A stretch of 64,000 nt of DNA from Desulfatibacillum sp. (lineage in GTDB: Bacteria > Desulfobacterota > Desulfobacteria > Desulfobacterales > SpSt-501): NCBI GenBank assembly GCA_020725555.1, contig DYEU01000032.1, positions 305,656 through 369,655 on the forward strand. Direction: 5' to 3'. Position numbers and translations under genes: made by a program. The notes beneath the pieces were generated by a model. That model searched no databases. It worked only from the letters and a program-made list of their open reading frames with translations, and had not been told where the DNA came from. This document shows positions 44,021-54,528 of the stretch, one piece after another (the stretch's first letter is position 1; each line of letters starts with the position of its first letter).

Positions 44021-45025
44021 CTATCGCGGCCGGGAGAATTCCCAGGAGACGTAAGGCGAGGCGGCCAGCCGGCAGAGCGCCGGATAGCCCAGGCGGAAGG
44101 CGAGGCGGTCGCCGGTGCGCACCGCCTCCGGCAGGCGGACCAGGAGGTGGTCGCTCGTCGCCCCGCGCACGGCGACACCCGTCTGGAGCGGGAAAAGGAA
44201 GCGCGGCTCGGTTTCGATCGTCCCCAGGGCGAGGATCGCTTCCCCTTCGCCGCCCTCCTTGACCTCGATCACTTCGGCCTCGAGGCGGAAGGTGTCGCGC
44301 TCGTAGCCCGGCAGCGTGACCGGATCGAGCGAGGAGGCAAACCCCAGCAGCATCGCCGTTCCGATGCGCAGGTGGTTGATCCCGGGGTTGGGGTGTCCCT
44401 CCACCGCGAGGGTGCGGAACACGTTGGAGGAGCCGCCCGAAAGGAGGGCGAGCGGCCTCTCGGTTTCGGCCTCCACGCGGCGCCCGAGGCGAACGAGGGT
44501 CTCGAGCCCTTCGCGCAGCAGCTCGAGGCCGCCGGTCATCGGGAAGTAGGCGCCCAGGCCGAGAAGGCGGATGCCGGGCAGGGAGCCGACGCGGCGGGCG
44601 GCGGCGGGAACCTGCGGCGGCGGGAGGCCCTCCCGGCCCGTGTGCAGGTCGACCATCAGGATGACGCCGTGGGTGCGGCCGCGCATCCGGGCCTCGATCG
44701 AGAGCGCCTCGACGACTTCGACCGCGGCGTTCAGGCTGGAATCGGCCAGCTCCACGGTGCGCGCCGCGTCCCCGGGCGCGGGCGAGCGGATGAGCAGGAG
44801 CGGGGCCCGGATGCCGGCCGCGCGCAGCCGCTCGAGGTGCTCCAGCCGCGAGTCGGCCAGGGTCTCCACCCCGCCGGCAAGCAGGGCGCGGGCGATCTCC
44901 GGGTGGCCGGCGACGCCCTTGGTCACCCCGGCCACGGTGCAGCCGAGGCGGCGGGCGAGCTCGACGGTGCGGGAGGCGTTGCGGGTGACGGCTGAGGAAT
45001 CCACAACCAGGCGAACCGTGGGCAT
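44021..45025 (-). CDS. Alanine/ornithine racemase-family PLP enzyme
   Basis: 334 residues with the alanine racemase fold III barrel. The PLP lysine is K36 in GVTKGVAGHPEIA. Conserved later segments include LMVDLHTGREG, LLSGGSSNVFRTL and HLRIGTAMLLG, the last two being typical of the ornithine racemase (Orr)-like branch. It lies convergent with the amino acid importer, which fits racemisation of the imported compound, but this is inference. A broad alanine/serine/lysine racemase is possible. Confidence 0.82.
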   Translation of the reverse strand: MPTVRLVVDSSAVTRNASRTVELARRLGCTVAGVTKGVAGHPEIARALLAGGVETLADSRLEHLERLRAAGIRAPLLLIRSPAPGDAARTVELADSSLNAAVEVVEALSIEARMRGRTHGVILMVDLHTGREGLPPPQVPAAARRVGSLPGIRLLGLGAYFPMTGGLELLREGLETLVRLGRRVEAETERPLALLSGGSSNVFRTLAVEGHPNPGINHLRIGTAMLLGFASSLDPVTLPGYERDTFRLEAEVIEVKEGGEGEAILALGTIETEPRFLFPLQTGVAVRGATSDHLLVRLPEAVRTGDRLAFRLGYPALCRLAASPYVSWEFSRPR

Positions 45026-45062
45026 GGGCGGGCCTTTCGCCGAAGAATCGAAGGACCCTTCC

Positions 45063-45091
45063 AGTATACCAGATGCGCCCCCTTCCGGGAA
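45063..45091 (-). promoter_or_regulatory. Possible promoter of the racemase-family gene
   Basis: Minus strand TATACT (45063-45068) with extended TGG before it; a weak -35 TTCCCG lies 17 bases upstream (45086-45091). It sits 38 bases before the start codon. Confidence 0.45.
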
Positions 45092-45122
45092 ACCCGCCTG
45101 GCTCGAGGGGCCCTTTCACCGC

Positions 45123-45812
45123 GTGGCGGTCCTCTTCCAAAACGATGACCTGATCGCCCTCGACAAGCCGGAAAAACTCGCCTCGATCCCCGAGCGCAAC
45201 CCCCGGAAACCCTCCCTGCTCACCCTCCTCGGCGAATGCACCGCCCGGCGCTGGTATGTGGTCCACCGCCTGGACAAGGACGTAAGCGGCGTGATCCTCT
45301 TCGCCGCCAACGCCCCGGCCCACCGCCACCTGTGCCGGCTGTTCGAAACGCGCCGCATCCGCAAGAGCTATCTCGCCCTGGTCCACGGCCGGATCGAACC
45401 CGCCGCGGCGACGATCGATCTCCCCCTGCGCCGCTGCGGATCGGGCCGGATGGCCGTGGACGTGGCGGCCGGCAGACCCTGCCGCACCGACTACGCGGTG
45501 AGCGAGCGGATCCCCGGCTTCACGCTCCTCGACGTGCGGCCGCACACCGGCCGCAAGCACCAGATCCGCGCCCATCTCTTCAGCCGGGGCCATCCCGTGG
45601 CGGGGGATCGCCTCTACGGCGACAAGGCGGTGCAGTCGCGGTTTCCGCGCCTCATGCTCCATGCCCGATGCCTCGAATTCGAAGACCCGCACGGGGATCC
45701 GCTGCGGATCGAGTCCCCGGTCCCGGAGACCTTCGCGGCGGTGCTCCGCAGGCTGCGGGAAGAGGGCCCCCCGCTGCGGCCGCCTCAAGCGGCAGAGCCG
45801 ACCGGCCGATAA
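45123..45812 (+). CDS. RluA-family pseudouridine synthase
   Basis: 229 residues from GTG 45123. It isomerises uridine to pseudouridine in rRNA or tRNA. The catalytic motif is HRLDKDVSG with its Asp; later HTGRKHQIRAHL and HPVAGDRLYG are standard. There is no N-terminal S4 domain, as in TruC/RluA. An in-frame ATG at 45024 would add 33 residues but would overlap the divergent racemase start, so GTG 45123 is preferred with modest certainty. The RNA target cannot be told. Confidence 0.85.
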   Translation: MAVLFQNDDLIALDKPEKLASIPERNPRKPSLLTLLGECTARRWYVVHRLDKDVSGVILFAANAPAHRHLCRLFETRRIRKSYLALVHGRIEPAAATIDLPLRRCGSGRMAVDVAAGRPCRTDYAVSERIPGFTLLDVRPHTGRKHQIRAHLFSRGHPVAGDRLYGDKAVQSRFPRLMLHARCLEFEDPHGDPLRIESPVPETFAAVLRRLREEGPPLRPPQAAEPTGR

Positions 45813-45856
45813 GGGGGAAGAGAACTCCCACCCCGAAGCGAAGGGACGGCCGTTCC

Positions 45857-46096
45857 GTGAAATCGCTCGACCCGCCCGCTTTCGCCGAGCGGCGCGTCCT
45901 CGAGGACCGCCGCAGAAACCGGCGCGACGCGGAGACCGTCTTCGACACCCGCGAGGCCTGCCGCTATCTGCGCATTTCGCGGCCCACCTTTCTCAAGCTC
46001 GTGGCCGCGGGCCGCATCCGGGCGCGCAAGGTCGGACGGGGCTGGCGGGTGCTGCGCAGCGAACTGGAGCGCTTTCTCCTCGGCCCCGAGCGCTGA
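45857..46096 (+). CDS. Small excisionase-type helix-turn-helix protein
   Basis: 79 residues from GTG 45857 with AAGGGACGG upstream. The DNA-binding part is FDTREACRYLRISRPTFLKLV followed by AAGRIRARKVGRGWRVLRSELERFL, the winged-helix layout of the MerR/excisionase (helix_turn_helix_17) family. No integrase, attachment site or phage gene is nearby, so it is more likely a small transcription regulator. It is between the RluA-type and Fe-S genes on the same strand. Confidence 0.8.
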   Translation: MKSLDPPAFAERRVLEDRRRNRRDAETVFDTREACRYLRISRPTFLKLVAAGRIRARKVGRGWRVLRSELERFLLGPER

Positions 46097-46166
46097 GCCC
46101 CCTTTACAACCCGGCCCCGCCGTGCCAGCATGCCCCCATCGCGACCGGCGCCGAGGAGGGGCTCCC

Positions 46167-47243
46167 ATGGACGACGTGTACCGGAAGCTGCGCGAGCATC
46201 TGGATCGGCTCCCCGCCGGTTTTCCGGCGACGCCCTCGGGGGTCGAGCTGCGCATCCTGCGCCGCCTGTTCCAGCCGGAGGAGGCCGAGCTCGCCCTGCA
46301 GCTGGGGTTGAAGCTTGAGACGGCCGAGGCCGTCGCCGCGCGCGCAGGGCTCGATCCCGCCCGGACCGCCGAGCGGTTGCGCGCCATGGCGCGCAAGGGG
46401 CTGATCTTCTCCATCGAGACGCCCGGCCGCCCGGAGGTCTTCATGGCGGCCCAGTTCGTGATCGGGATCTGGGAATACCACGTGAACGATCTCGACCCCG
46501 AGCTCATCCGGGACATGGAGGAATACATCCCGGCGCTCGCCCGCTCGGCCTTCGGCACCCTCCCCCAGCTGCGCACCGTCCCCGTGGGCCGCAGCCTGCA
46601 AGCCGGCCTGGAGATCATGGCCTACGAGCAGGCCGAGGAGCTCGTGCGCGGCCAGCAGCGCTTTCTCGTCGCTCCCTGCATCTGCCGCCGGGAGCACCGG
46701 ATCAAGGGCGAGGGCTGCGACCGACTGATGGAGGCCTGCCTGATCTTCGGCTGGGGGGCCGAATTCTACGCCCGCAACGGGCTCGGCCGCTTCATCAGCC
46801 TCGAGGAGACGCTCGCCATCCTCAATACGGCCGAGGAGCAGGGGCTCGTCATCCAGCCGAGCAACTGCCGCGAAATCGTCAACATCTGCCTGTGCTGCGG
46901 GGACTGCTGCCAGATCCTGAAACACCTCAAGCGCCTGCCGCAGCCGGGGAGGCTGGCGGCCTCGGCCTTCATCGCCACCCTGGAGGAGGAGCGCTGCACG
47001 GCCTGCGGCACCTGCGGGGAGCGCTGCCCGATGGAGGCGGTCGGGCTGCGCGAGGGCGTCATCGCCCTGGACCCCGACCGCTGCATCGGCTGCGGGCTCT
47101 GCGTGAGCACCTGCCCCGCAGGGGCGCTTCGCCTCACGCGGCGGCCGCCGGAGGCCGTGCCGCCGCTGCCCAAGGACATGCGCGAGGCGTTCGTCCTAAG
47201 AGCGATGATGCGGCAGAAACAGCGCGAGCGCTCCGGCCGCTGA
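46167..47243 (+). CDS. 4Fe-4S protein with winged-helix-like N-terminus
   Basis: 358 residues from ATG 46167, preceded by GAGGAGGGG. The first 90 residues look like a winged helix. A cysteine-rich middle (C171, C173, C184, C191, C234 and the run CLCCGDCC at 241-248) precedes two ferredoxin clusters, C277/C280/C283/C287 and C306/C309/C312/C316. The pattern CICRxxHxxxxxGCDR is shared with a widespread family of Fe-S proteins of anaerobes whose function is not established. No partner oxidoreductase is adjacent. Confidence 0.82.
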   Translation: MDDVYRKLREHLDRLPAGFPATPSGVELRILRRLFQPEEAELALQLGLKLETAEAVAARAGLDPARTAERLRAMARKGLIFSIETPGRPEVFMAAQFVIGIWEYHVNDLDPELIRDMEEYIPALARSAFGTLPQLRTVPVGRSLQAGLEIMAYEQAEELVRGQQRFLVAPCICRREHRIKGEGCDRLMEACLIFGWGAEFYARNGLGRFISLEETLAILNTAEEQGLVIQPSNCREIVNICLCCGDCCQILKHLKRLPQPGRLAASAFIATLEEERCTACGTCGERCPMEAVGLREGVIALDPDRCIGCGLCVSTCPAGALRLTRRPPEAVPPLPKDMREAFVLRAMMRQKQRERSGR

Positions 47244-47268
47244 AGCCTTGCGGCGGCCGGGTCGCGGG

Positions 47269-47940
47269 CTACGCGGAGGGAGGCCGAAAGAGACCGCGCG
47301 GGTCGGCGCCGAGGAGCCCCGCGCGAAAGCTTCGCTCATCGACCGGGGAGAGCCGGCGCCCCATCCGCGCGTCGATCAGCCGCACCCTGCGGACCTCGTC
47401 GGTGCGGCGGGCGATCTCCTCCATCGCGGCATCGTTTTCCGTCCAGCCCAGCCGATCGAAGGGCGCAAGCGAGACCGGCCCGGCGTAGGCCCGGAGCGTC
47501 TTTTCCCGCGCGAGGTTGTAATAGAACTCGAAGTAGGACATGGCCAGCTCGCGCAGGCTGCGGTAGACGGGCTCGCGATACCGCAGGCCCGCGAAGTTGG
47601 ACTTGGCGACCGCTCCCCAGGCACCCCCGACCCGGAAAAGGGCGAGCAGGTGCTCGTCGTCGCGGCCGTTGGCGAAAAGGTCGAGAATCCGCGGGGGGTG
47701 GCCGATCCGGCGCAGGGCGGCGGCGGCGAAGACGGCACCGTCGAAGCAATGCGCCTTGCGGTCCTGCAGGACGCGCCGCGGGGCGCGGTAGAACGCGTCG
47801 CTGCTGTAGGGGATCGCATCGAGAAAGCGCTGGATGGCCGCCGGGGACGCAAGGCGAAACCCCAGGCGGCGCTCGGCCGCGGCGAGCGCCCGTTCGAAGC
47901 CGTCCCCGGAAAGCCGCCGCCCCTGACCCGCCGTCACCAC
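47269..47940 (-). CDS. Transglutaminase/cysteine-peptidase-like protein, uncharacterised
   Basis: 223 residues, no signal peptide or membrane span. C65 in KAHCFDGAVFAAAAL sits at the start of a helix, H97 in DDEHLLALFR and N115 in WGAVAKSNF follow; this Cys-His-Asn/Asp order suits a papain- or transglutaminase-like fold. The identity is inferred from residue pattern only. Start GTG 47940 overlaps the upstream beta-barrel-like gene by 7 bases, so the two are likely made together. Confidence 0.6.
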   Translation of the reverse strand: MVTAGQGRRLSGDGFERALAAAERRLGFRLASPAAIQRFLDAIPYSSDAFYRAPRRVLQDRKAHCFDGAVFAAAALRRIGHPPRILDLFANGRDDEHLLALFRVGGAWGAVAKSNFAGLRYREPVYRSLRELAMSYFEFYYNLAREKTLRAYAGPVSLAPFDRLGWTENDAAMEEIARRTDEVRRVRLIDARMGRRLSPVDERSFRAGLLGADPRGLFRPPSA

Positions 47941-48521
47941 CCCTCCAGCCAGCCGTCGATGTCCAGCCGGAAGCTAAACGTCCACACGCCAAGCGGCGTG
48001 AGGCCGAGATCGAACCCCAGCCGGTTCCAGGAAATTCCGGCGAAGGCGGCGATAAAGGCCGTGAGCCCCGCCAGGTCGGGAAACTCGGGGCCGTAGCCGC
48101 TCATGATCCCCGCCTTGTAGCCGAGATCGAAACGCAGCGCGTCCGCAAGCGGCCGCGAGTAGAGCTCGCGGGCTATACCGCCGAAAAAGGACCGGCGGTC
48201 ATGGCTGTTGATGAAGGTGCCGGCGGTCATGCCGGCGACCTGCAGGCCGAAGAGATGATTTTCCTCGTTGTTCTCCCCGCTTCCGAAAAGATCCCCGCTT
48301 CCGTCCATGTGCAGGCTCCACATGCCGAGAAGCAGGGCATCGCGCGCCGGGCGGCCCCAGAGCGGACCGAGCGCCCCCGGCGCGTCGCCCGCGGCGAAGC
48401 CGCCGCGGTCTTCTTCCCGGCCTGCCGGCGGGACGCCGTCAGCGGCCGCCGCTGCAGGAAGAAACGCCGCCGTGAGGAGCAGGGCCGCGATCGCTTTGCA
48501 AAGGGGGTTCACGGGGCGCAC
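47934..48521 (-). CDS. Predicted secreted, outer-membrane beta-barrel-like protein
   Basis: 195 residues. A signal peptide (about 8-27, AFLPAAAAA) is followed by alternating aromatic/glycine-rich strands: LLLGMWSLHMDG, HLFGLQVAGMTAGTFINSHD, DLGYKAGIMSGYG and a C-terminal FSFRLDIDGWLEGW ending in Trp. This suggests a small barrel, possibly related to PagP-like lipid-modifying barrels, but I cannot confirm a family. Start GTG 48521; GTG 48512 is also possible. Confidence 0.6.
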   Translation of the reverse strand: MRPVNPLCKAIAALLLTAAFLPAAAAADGVPPAGREEDRGGFAAGDAPGALGPLWGRPARDALLLGMWSLHMDGSGDLFGSGENNEENHLFGLQVAGMTAGTFINSHDRRSFFGGIARELYSRPLADALRFDLGYKAGIMSGYGPEFPDLAGLTAFIAAFAGISWNRLGFDLGLTPLGVWTFSFRLDIDGWLEGW

Positions 48522-48533
48522 ATCACGGCGGCG

Positions 48534-48863
48534 TCAGTCCACGATGAAGAGCCGGCAGCCCGTCGCGGTGCGCGAGCGGTGCGGCTCGGCCCCGTCGGCG
48601 ACCTGGTAGCTCGTGCCCGGCTTGAGGTGAAAGCGCCGGCCGTCGGCCAGCTCGGTTTCGAGCTCCCCCTCAAGGACGAGGAGAACGTGGCCCTTCGAGC
48701 ACCAGTGATCGGCCGCGTAGCCCGGGGAATAATCGACCAGCCGCACGCGGATCCCGCCGAAGTGCCGCGTTCGTGAGCGGACCTCGCCGGTCAGGCCGGG
48801 CTGGACGGTCGGCTCGATGTCCAGCCAGTCCACGGTTTGAAACGGAATCCCCTCCATTTTCAT
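48534..48863 (-). CDS. Cupin-fold protein (DHCW-motif type)
   Basis: 109-residue single cupin. Motif 1 is represented by ADHWCSKGHVLLVLEGELE (about 51-69) and motif 2 by PGTSYQVADGAEPHRS (about 82-97), with histidines as likely metal ligands. Family members are unassigned small metal-binding proteins. ATG 48863 has AGGAGG upstream. It is 12 bases before the barrel-like gene on the same strand. Confidence 0.8.
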   Translation of the reverse strand: MKMEGIPFQTVDWLDIEPTVQPGLTGEVRSRTRHFGGIRVRLVDYSPGYAADHWCSKGHVLLVLEGELETELADGRRFHLKPGTSYQVADGAEPHRSRTATGCRLFIVD

Positions 48864-48910
48864 CGTGCCGGCCTCCTGGGTGCGGGTTTTTCCCGCCGGG
48901 AGCTTGCCCG

Positions 48911-48939
48911 TGTATAGTGCAGAACCCCCTTCTTGAAAA
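48911..48939 (-). promoter_or_regulatory. Promoter of the cupin gene
   Basis: Minus strand TTTTCA (48934-48939), 17-base spacer, TATACA (48911-48916), 48 bases before the cupin start. Confidence 0.5.
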
Positions 48940-48974
48940 GCGCCGTCGCGCTCCGGGACCCCGGAGGCCCCGCC

Positions 48975-49003
48975 TTGCCAAGGGGAGGTTTCGGGGATAA
49001 ATT
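48975..49003 (+). promoter_or_regulatory. Promoter of nadE
   Basis: TTGCCA (48975-48980, five of six), 17-base spacer, TAAATT (48998-49003), 51 bases before the nadE start. It is divergent to the cupin promoter in a 191-base gap. Confidence 0.5.
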
Positions 49004-49054
49004 TTTCGCAGCACATCCCCCGGCCGACCGGCGGCGGGATGAAGGAGGATCCCC

Positions 49055-49936
49055 ATGGCGACCATCCGCCTGCCCCGCATCGATTGCGCCCGGGTGTGCC
49101 GGGAAATCGGCGACTTCGTCCTCGAGCGCGTGCGCCGGACGAAGACCACGGGCTGCGTGATCGGCCTCTCCGGAGGGGTGGACTCAAGCACCACGGCGGC
49201 CCTCATCCAGCGCGCCTTCGCCCGGCCCGAGGCCCGCGGGTTGGAACTTGTGGCCTACATCCTGCCCACGCGCCTCAACCGCGAGGAGGACGCCCGCGAC
49301 GCCCTGGAGGTGGCCGACCTTCTCGGTCTGCGCCACGAAACCCGGCCGCTCGAGAAGGCCGTGGAAGGGTTCCGCTCCACCAACCCCGAGGCCTTCGAGG
49401 CCGGTTTTCACCTCGGGAACCTGATCAGCCGCGTACGCGCCAACGTCCTCTCCACCAAGGCCGCAACCGAAAACAAGCTGGTCGCCGGGACCGGGAACCG
49501 GGACGAAGATTTCGGCATCGGCTATTACACGCTCTTCGGCGACGGCGCGGTTCATCTGAGCCCGATCGGCAACCTGAGCAAGCGCCTGGTGCGCGAGATG
49601 GGATCCTTTCTCGGGCTCCCCGGGCACATCGTCCGGCGCGAGCCGACGGCCGGGCTGGAGCCGGGTCAGTCCGATTTCGGGGATCTGGGCTACGACTACG
49701 ATCTGGTCGAGCTGGTCGTGGAGGGACTCCACCAGGGGATCACCCCCCTGGACGAACACCCTCAGGTGCGCGCGCTCGCGGAGGAGCAGATCGCACGCTA
49801 TCGCGAACGGTTCGGGAAAGCGAAGTTCCCGGACCCCGCGGCGCTGGTCGAGGACATTCTGCAGCGTCACGAGCGCGCGCGCGGGAAGCTCGAAATTCTT
49901 CATCCCCCTTCGGCGCCGGTCACCCTGGAATACTGA
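49055..49936 (+). CDS. nadE: NAD+ synthase, ammonia-dependent type
   Basis: 293 residues. It amidates nicotinic acid adenine dinucleotide to NAD+. The PP-loop is SGGVDSS near 39-45, and the conserved GTGNRDEDFGIGYYTLFGDG segment lies near 147-166. There is no N-terminal nitrilase domain, so ammonia rather than glutamine is the expected donor. GAAGGAGG is a strong SD. It ends 20 bases before the convergent thymidylate synthase gene. Confidence 0.94.
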   Translation: MATIRLPRIDCARVCREIGDFVLERVRRTKTTGCVIGLSGGVDSSTTAALIQRAFARPEARGLELVAYILPTRLNREEDARDALEVADLLGLRHETRPLEKAVEGFRSTNPEAFEAGFHLGNLISRVRANVLSTKAATENKLVAGTGNRDEDFGIGYYTLFGDGAVHLSPIGNLSKRLVREMGSFLGLPGHIVRREPTAGLEPGQSDFGDLGYDYDLVELVVEGLHQGITPLDEHPQVRALAEEQIARYRERFGKAKFPDPAALVEDILQRHERARGKLEILHPPSAPVTLEY

Positions 49937-49956
49937 CCCGGTCCTCCCCCCCCTCT

Positions 49957-50751
49957 TCAGCGGTCGCGCAGGCAGCGCATGCGCGCGAGCTCTTCGGCGT
50001 AGCCGTAGAGATGCAGCCCCTTGCTCTCGACGATCATTTCGCCATCGCCCACGCCGATCGCCGCGGCCATGTATTCCTTGAGGTTCTGGATGGCGGCGAG
50101 GTTGGCCGGCATGCCGTTCCAGAGATCCCAGGAGCGGAAGTAGACGCAGAAATGCAGGCGGCCGTCCTGGATGCGCGTGTCGATCGCGCGCAGGCAGGGC
50201 GGATCGAGGAGAGCGAGGTCCGAGGGCTGGGCGACCTGGAGCACCATCTGGTTGTTGCGCGGGCCGAAGCGCCGGTAGGTGTCGATCACCCACTCGATCT
50301 GGTTGAGGTAGAGCACCCCCCCCTCCTCGAAGACGATGCGTCCGTCCGGCTCGCGCGCGTCCACGATCTCCCGGCAGCCCTGGCGCCACCAGGCGAGCGT
50401 GTCGCCCGTGAGCGGAACGCGCGTGAGGCGTTCCCCGTAGGTGTAGGATTCCCCGGGTTCCTTGCGCGGGGACATGAGGTACTCCAGATACCCCCGGCTG
50501 TATCCCGGCCCGCCGTAAAGGTAATCGTGCTCCACGGGGTTGGGAATCCCCAGCGCGGGCGGGATGTCCGGAATCAGCGGCTGCGTGCCGGGGTGTTTCA
50601 CGTGGCCGGTGAAGTAATCGTACTCGAGGCGGGTCTGGCCGGCGTAGGAGCCGCGGTCGATGACGAAGCGGCGGCCGTGGTCCAGAATGTCGTGAACGGC
50701 CTGGAACCAGAGATCGGGAAGGTCGCGCGCGGCGATGAAATGGATGCGCAT
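49957..50751 (-). CDS. Thymidylate synthase, methanogen-like type
   Basis: 264 residues. Expected to methylate dUMP to dTMP with methylene-tetrahydrofolate. The nucleophile is C186 in PPCLRAID, followed by DGRLHFCVYFRSWD with R206, MPAN with N217 (the residue that selects uracil in ThyA) and H247/Y249 in LHLYGY. The N-terminal half is unlike bacterial ThyA and the gaps match the short methanogen-type branch. It starts 5 bases after the gyrB stop, so it is probably co-transcribed with it. Dihydrofolate reductase is not seen nearby. Confidence 0.78.
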   Translation of the reverse strand: MRIHFIAARDLPDLWFQAVHDILDHGRRFVIDRGSYAGQTRLEYDYFTGHVKHPGTQPLIPDIPPALGIPNPVEHDYLYGGPGYSRGYLEYLMSPRKEPGESYTYGERLTRVPLTGDTLAWWRQGCREIVDAREPDGRIVFEEGGVLYLNQIEWVIDTYRRFGPRNNQMVLQVAQPSDLALLDPPCLRAIDTRIQDGRLHFCVYFRSWDLWNGMPANLAAIQNLKEYMAAAIGVGDGEMIVESKGLHLYGYAEELARMRCLRDR

Positions 50752-50756
50752 GCGGA

Positions 50757-53240
<2,484 letters not shown>

Positions 53241-54359
53241 TCAGATCCTCATGGGCATAAGCACGCTCAAGTAACGCCGGTCCTTTTCCCCGGTGAGAAT
53301 GCAGGGGCGATCTTCTCCGGTCAGATGCAAAACGACGGCCTCATCCTCCATGACGTTCAAACTGTCGATGAAGAACCGGGGATTGAACATGGTGGTCATT
53401 TTCTTTCCCCGATACTGGATGTCCATGACCTCCTTGGACTCCCCGATATCGGGATTTGTCGAGGAGACGGTCAAGGTGTCGTCTTCGAACTGGAAGATCA
53501 CCCCCTTGTATTCCTCGGAGCCGAGAATCGACATCCGCCGCAGCATCGAAAGGAAGGTGAGGCGGTCCAGTTTGATCTGCTGTCCATCGGAAATTTTAAT
53601 GATATCATGGTATTTTGGGAACTCTCCCTCCAAGAGGCGCACGATCAGCCGCTCATCCTCGCGATGCAGGAGGAGATGGTTGTCCTTGAAGGAGAGCTCC
53701 GCCACAGCCTCGCTTTCCAGGAATTTCCCGAGTTCGGCGAGACTTTTCTTGGGCACGAGGATCCCGCGCTCGATGGCCGCCTCCTCGGCGGGCGCGATCG
53801 GCAGATCGACCTTGGACAGGCGGCTGCCGTCGGTGGAGACCATGCGGAAGAGGATCTCCCCGCCGTCCTCCAGCTTCTCCAGATACACCCCCAAAATGTG
53901 CGGCCGGCGATCATCTGTGGCGGCCGGGATGATGACGGTTTTTTGAATCATGGAAGCCAGTTGTCTTGATGGCAGGTGAAGGGCGACCTCGGCCTTAATC
54001 TTAGGGATGGTCGGAAAATCCTCGGGCTTCATGCCGACGATATGGTATTCGATCTGATCCTTCTTGATTTCGATCCACTGGTTGTCGAGCTGCTGCAGGA
54101 TGATGTCCTCACTTGGAAAATCCTTTATGATTTCAAATAATTTCCTTGAATTCAACACCGTCTTGCCCTCTTTCTCGACCACCGCCGGGTAGCTGCCGAC
54201 GAAACCGGTTTCGAGATCGGTCGCCGAGACGATAAGCCCCTGGGTTTCGGCGCTCAGGAGAACGTGGGTCGTGATCGCGAGATTGGATTTTCTCCCGGTG
54301 ATCCCCTGGATCTTTGCAAGAACGGGAAGCAAATGCTTTTTCTGAACCGTAACCTTCAT
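53241..54359 (-). CDS. dnaN: DNA polymerase III sliding clamp
   Basis: 372 residues of three repeated clamp domains. N-terminus MKVTVQKKHLLPVLAKIQG and C-terminus ending KDRRYLSVLMPMRI are typical. ATG 54359 has AGGGGAG about 7 bases upstream; an earlier in-frame start at 54377 has no such site. It lies directly beside an AT-rich segment with a DnaA-box-like site; dnaA is not present in the window. Confidence 0.96.
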   Translation of the reverse strand: MKVTVQKKHLLPVLAKIQGITGRKSNLAITTHVLLSAETQGLIVSATDLETGFVGSYPAVVEKEGKTVLNSRKLFEIIKDFPSEDIILQQLDNQWIEIKKDQIEYHIVGMKPEDFPTIPKIKAEVALHLPSRQLASMIQKTVIIPAATDDRRPHILGVYLEKLEDGGEILFRMVSTDGSRLSKVDLPIAPAEEAAIERGILVPKKSLAELGKFLESEAVAELSFKDNHLLLHREDERLIVRLLEGEFPKYHDIIKISDGQQIKLDRLTFLSMLRRMSILGSEEYKGVIFQFEDDTLTVSSTNPDIGESKEVMDIQYRGKKMTTMFNPRFFIDSLNVMEDEAVVLHLTGEDRPCILTGEKDRRYLSVLMPMRI

Positions 54360-54401
54360 CTTGATTCTCCCCTGCAAAAGAAAGAAAAGAAGAAGATCGT
54401 C

Positions 54402-54470
54402 TGTGGATATGTCGATAAATATTTCAAATATTTAAAATTATTAAATATTTTATTGTTTTTTCCCTTACCG
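54402..54470. other. AT-rich island with DnaA-box-like site next to dnaN, oriC candidate
   Basis: TGTGGATAT (54402-54410) matches the DnaA box complement TGTGGATAA at eight of nine bases. Next to it lie three copies of the palindrome AAATATTT (54417-54424, 54426-54433, 54443-54450) in a segment nearly free of G and C, striking in this GC-rich window. This has the look of a DNA unwinding element, but only one DnaA box was found by eye. Confidence 0.45.
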
Positions 54471-54528
54471 GAAACCCTATGCCAAAAACGGTTGGGGATC
54501 CTTTTCGCCCTGTCCCGTACCGATCTGT

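Noticed and set aside
45857-46096. HTH gene as a prophage excisionase
   Set aside because: No integrase, attachment repeats, tRNA or phage genes are nearby and base composition is like its surroundings.
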